64,000 bases of DNA, taken from contig NZ_CP083666.1 of NCBI RefSeq assembly GCF_020097835.1, forward strand, positions 1,798,001 to 1,862,000. The letters are read 5' to 3'. A model generated the notes under the pieces. That model saw only the letters and a program-made list of their open reading frames with translations. It was not told where the DNA came from and searched no databases. The stretch's first letter is position 1. Every line of letters starts with the position of its first letter. The stretch comes from Haloprofundus halobius. Its GTDB lineage: Archaea > Halobacteriota > Halobacteria > Halobacteriales > Haloferacaceae. Positions 61,727 to 64,000 of this stretch are shown here, one piece after another. Made by a program: the position numbers and the translations under genes.

Positions 61727-63097
61727 ATGCCAGCGGATACGTATGATATCGTCGTAGTCGGGGGAGGCACCGCCGGAGCCTTCGCCGCCGCGACGACGGC
61801 CTCTGCGGGTCTCGACACCGTTATCATCGAGCGGAAGTCGCCGGAGGAGGCGGGTCACATCGCCTGCGGCGACGCGATCAAAGGGAAGAGTTCGTTCCCC
61901 GACGTTATCGACCTCGACTATCTGAAGGAGGAGTCGTTCACCAACCGGAACATCCGGCGCGCCGTGTTCGAGAGTCCGGACGGCGAGACGCTCGACATCC
62001 CACTGTCGGAACCGGGCGCGGTCGTCGACCGCAAGCGCTACGGCGAGGTCATCCTCGAAGAGACCGAGCGAACCGGCGCGGAGATTCACTACGACACCGT
62101 GGTGCAGGACGTGACGCAGGCCGAGGACGGAACGGTCACCGGCGTCCGCGCCAAGCGAAAGGGCGAGGCTGTCGACTACGAAGCCGAGGTCACCATCGAC
62201 GCCGCGGGTGCGCTCTCGCTCCTGCAGGACAAGACCGACTTCTCGGGAACGACGTTCGACACGAACGTCAACTACTCGCAGTTCTGCTCGGCGTACCGCG
62301 AGGTCGTCGACATCCCCGACCCCGTCGACTGGGACGACGCCATCGTCTTCAAACCGACCGAGGAACTGGGCTACCTCTGGTACTTCCCGCGCACGGCGAC
62401 CGAGATCAACGTCGGCCTCGGCTTCCAGATGAACAAGGAGCCGATGAAACTCGTCGAGACGCTCAAGAAAGACCTCCGCGGCCGCGCAGAGTTCACCGGC
62501 GCGACGGTGAAAGACAAACTCGGTGCGGCGCTTCCAACTCGACGACCCTACGACTCGGCGGTCGCGAACGGATTCGTCGCCGTCGGCGACGCCGCGGGCC
62601 ACGTCAATCCGACGACCGGCGGCGGCATCCCCGGGGCGGCGAAATCCGCCCACCGCGCGGCCAACCGCGCCATCGCGGCCGTCGGCGACGGCGACGTGAG
62701 CGAGGAGGCGCTGTGGATGTACAACCACGACGTGATGACCGATTTCGGCAAACGCTTCGCGGCCATCGACCTCTACAACATCTGGGGCGGCGTCCACGAC
62801 GTCGACGAACTCGTCGGTATCGTCACGTCGGTTCCCGGTCAGCAGCTCGCCGACGCTGTCGGCCGCGGCGGCACCGATTCGATGAACCTCGGTCTGAAGC
62901 TCCGGACGCTCGTGCAGACGTTCGGCCACTGGGACACGCTGTTCGAGTTGGCTCGCGTCCGCAGCAAAGCGAACGAGTTGAAGGCGCACTACGACCGGTA
63001 TCCGGCGCGTCCGGGTGGGTTCGAGACGTGGCGTGAGGTACGCGACGACATCATGGACGACGTGTACGCCATCACGGGTGCGGACCCGAAGTACTAG
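61727..63097 (+). CDS. Geranylgeranyl reductase-family flavoprotein
   Basis: 456 aa from MPADTYDIVVVGGGTAGAFAAATTASAG, the FAD Rossmann motif. DRKRYGEVILEE, AAGALSLLQ, ATEINVGLGF and GFVAVGDAAGHVNPTTGGGIPGAAKSAH are hallmarks of GGR-type enzymes. In archaea they saturate isoprenoid lipid chains, although paralogues have other substrates. The start is supported by TTTTTTATG ~25-30 bp upstream; the earlier in-frame ATG would lie before that box. Confidence 0.9.
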   Translation: MPADTYDIVVVGGGTAGAFAAATTASAGLDTVIIERKSPEEAGHIACGDAIKGKSSFPDVIDLDYLKEESFTNRNIRRAVFESPDGETLDIPLSEPGAVVDRKRYGEVILEETERTGAEIHYDTVVQDVTQAEDGTVTGVRAKRKGEAVDYEAEVTIDAAGALSLLQDKTDFSGTTFDTNVNYSQFCSAYREVVDIPDPVDWDDAIVFKPTEELGYLWYFPRTATEINVGLGFQMNKEPMKLVETLKKDLRGRAEFTGATVKDKLGAALPTRRPYDSAVANGFVAVGDAAGHVNPTTGGGIPGAAKSAHRAANRAIAAVGDGDVSEEALWMYNHDVMTDFGKRFAAIDLYNIWGGVHDVDELVGIVTSVPGQQLADAVGRGGTDSMNLGLKLRTLVQTFGHWDTLFELARVRSKANELKAHYDRYPARPGGFETWREVRDDIMDDVYAITGADPKY

Positions 63098-63282
63098 AAC
63101 CGACCTTTTGCTCTGCGGGCCGCGACGCGGCCCTCGGCAAAAGCTCGACCAAAAGCACTCCTCGTTCACTTCGTTCGTTTCACTCACTCCGTTCAGTCGT
63201 CGGCCCGCTCGCTCGGCCTTCGGCCTCACTCGCGGTGCAAAAACGCTCGATTCTTCGCCCGCACTGTACAGGGGTAATCGGT
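63098..63282. repeat. Intergenic palindrome-rich repeat (copy B)
   Basis: After the flavoprotein stop: CTTTTGCTCTGCGG then GGCCGCGACGCGGCC and CTCGGCCTTCGGCCTCACTC within 63207-63236. It matches copy A (60292-60322) in the same orientation and in the same position, downstream of a gene. Confidence 0.6.
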
Positions 63283-63849
63283 TTACTCGCTGTCTTCGGC
63301 CAACCACGCGTACGCCGTGTCGTCGGCGGCGAGTCGCCGCCGAATCGCGTCCGTATCGCCGGGTGTGATTCCGTCGAAGAACTCTCGGTCTTGCTCACGG
63401 AGTCGACGAATCTCTGCCTCCGGAAATCCGTCGTACTTCGGTTCCGGGTCGACGGCGTAGCTGACGTTTATCTCGTAGGCGTCGCCGAAACACTGCTCGA
63501 AGATGTACCCTGCCCGTTCGAGGTGACGCCGCGAACTGACGACGGACACCGTCTCCGCGTCGGGCGCGTGTTTCTCGACCAACAGCCGAGCGAAGTAGCC
63601 GTTCCCGCGGGTGTCGTGGGCGTGGGAGTCGAGCAGCATGCGTTCGGGAGCGACGCCCTTCGATTCGGCGTACTCCGCCATGACCTCACACTCCGCGCGC
63701 GGCACGTCCGGGTTCGTCGCCGCGCCGGTGAAAAGCAGGTACGCGGCGTCTCTCTCCTCGAAGGCGTCGACGGCGGTGTCGACGCGTCGTCGAAGGTGGC
63801 GATGAATCGAGTCCGACCGGAGTCGGTCGCCGAGTGCGACGATTACCAT
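63283..63849 (-). CDS. YdcF/ElyC-type DUF218 protein
   Basis: 188 aa. VIVALGDRLRSD, YLLFTGAATNPDVPRAECEVMAEYAESKGV and MLLDSHAHDTRGNGYFARLL follow the YdcF/SanA pattern (G-x-R, tG-a, E, eD-S-x-x-T-x-x-N). VVSSRRHLERA is the motif for SAM/phosphate-like binding in this family. No N-terminal membrane anchor, so it is probably cytosolic; the substrate is unknown. Confidence 0.82.
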   Translation of the reverse strand: MVIVALGDRLRSDSIHRHLRRRVDTAVDAFEERDAAYLLFTGAATNPDVPRAECEVMAEYAESKGVAPERMLLDSHAHDTRGNGYFARLLVEKHAPDAETVSVVSSRRHLERAGYIFEQCFGDAYEINVSYAVDPEPKYDGFPEAEIRRLREQDREFFDGITPGDTDAIRRRLAADDTAYAWLAEDSE

Positions 63850-63894
63850 ACGTCGGGTCGGGTCGCCGTCACCAAATACTGTCGCGTCCGCGAC

Positions 63895-64000
63895 TCACTC
63901 GAAGTCATCGGCCGACTTCGAGAGCAACACGCTCTGCAAAACCGTCTCGGCAGCACGTCGAACCCGCTCGGAGGCGGCCTGTTGGCTGATTCCGAGTTCG
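63895..64000 (-). CDS. C-terminus of HTH_10 (Bat-type) regulator, partial
   Basis: The minus frame from the right edge reads ELGISQQAASERVRRAAETV, then LQSVLLSKSADDFE and TGA. This is the last helix-turn-helix of bacterio-opsin activator-type HTH_10 domains. The rest lies outside the window. Confidence 0.75.
   Translation of the reverse strand, partial: ELGISQQAASERVRRAAETVLQSVLLSKSADDFE

Noticed and set aside
60950-63307. 785-codon minus-strand ORF
   Set aside because: Only the last 216 codons (lipoprotein) are real; the rest is antisense to the geranylgeranyl reductase-type gene.

Overview
This 64 kb window is chromosomal DNA from a halophilic archaeon (class Halobacteria), most likely of the Haloferacales type. 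The base composition is high in G+C, the proteins are strongly acidic, and many genes have a TATA-like box about 25-30 bp before the start codon, as expected for leaderless haloarchaeal transcripts. The lineage markers agree: archaeosortase A beside a PGF-CTERM surface glycoprotein, Gar1, SRP19, Trm5, Dph5, korAB, HalOD1 domains, DUF7344 regulators and a Bat-type activator. From memory, the order acs - cox cluster - artA - dph5 and korAB beside a flavin oxidoreductase resembles the corresponding region of Haloferax volcanii; I could not check this.

Layout. 1-3.6 kb: lysine operon dapA-dapB-dapD-lysA (minus), joined by 4-bp ATGA overlaps; lysA runs off the left edge. 3.9-5.0 kb: NYN-domain and PUA-domain proteins. 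5.0-7.8 kb: an AT-richer accessory island (DUF7344 regulator, TrmB regulator, HalOD1 protein, VapBC), bounded by inverted copies of one end sequence. 7.8-14.9 kb: core genes (presenilin-like protease, gar1, srp19, the btuF/btuCD cobalamin importer, trm5, tRNA-Thr(CGT)). 15-17.3 kb: a gene-poor stretch with strong inverted repeats that may encode structured RNA. 17.3-22.3 kb: dph5, archaeosortase artA and its probable substrate, an S-layer-type glycoprotein.

22.4-26.9 kb is the most unusual part. A VapB(AbrB)/VapC(PIN) toxin-antitoxin operon has been hit twice by IS200/IS605-family elements, so the toxin gene lies in three pieces around two tnpB genes. One TnpB seems to lack the RuvC-II acidic residue. 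27-32 kb: a double VOC protein, an NhaC antiporter and a DRG GTPase. 32-36 kb: a cytochrome oxidase cluster with several small membrane proteins. 36-45 kb: acetyltransferases, a TetR repressor with three matching operator-like sites, an EamA transporter and several decayed genes (frameshifted MFS transporter, carbamoyltransferase remnant, M20 peptidase remnant). 43.7-52.5 kb: acyl-CoA synthetase, stress proteins, a sodium:acetate-type symporter with its DUF4212 partner, acetyl-CoA synthetase and methylmalonyl-CoA mutase, which together suggest short-chain fatty acid use. 53-64 kb: a Bat-type regulator paired with a KaiC-like ATPase, korAB, a geranylgeranyl reductase-type flavoprotein and accessory proteins.

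The clearest signal of novelty is the double transposon hit in vapC with two different TnpB lineages. Next are the end-repeat-bounded island, the TetR operator triplet, the structured intergenic locus near 16.9 kb, and a shared intergenic repeat family that also seems to have entered the trm5 coding frame. I found no CRISPR array, rRNA operon or prophage.
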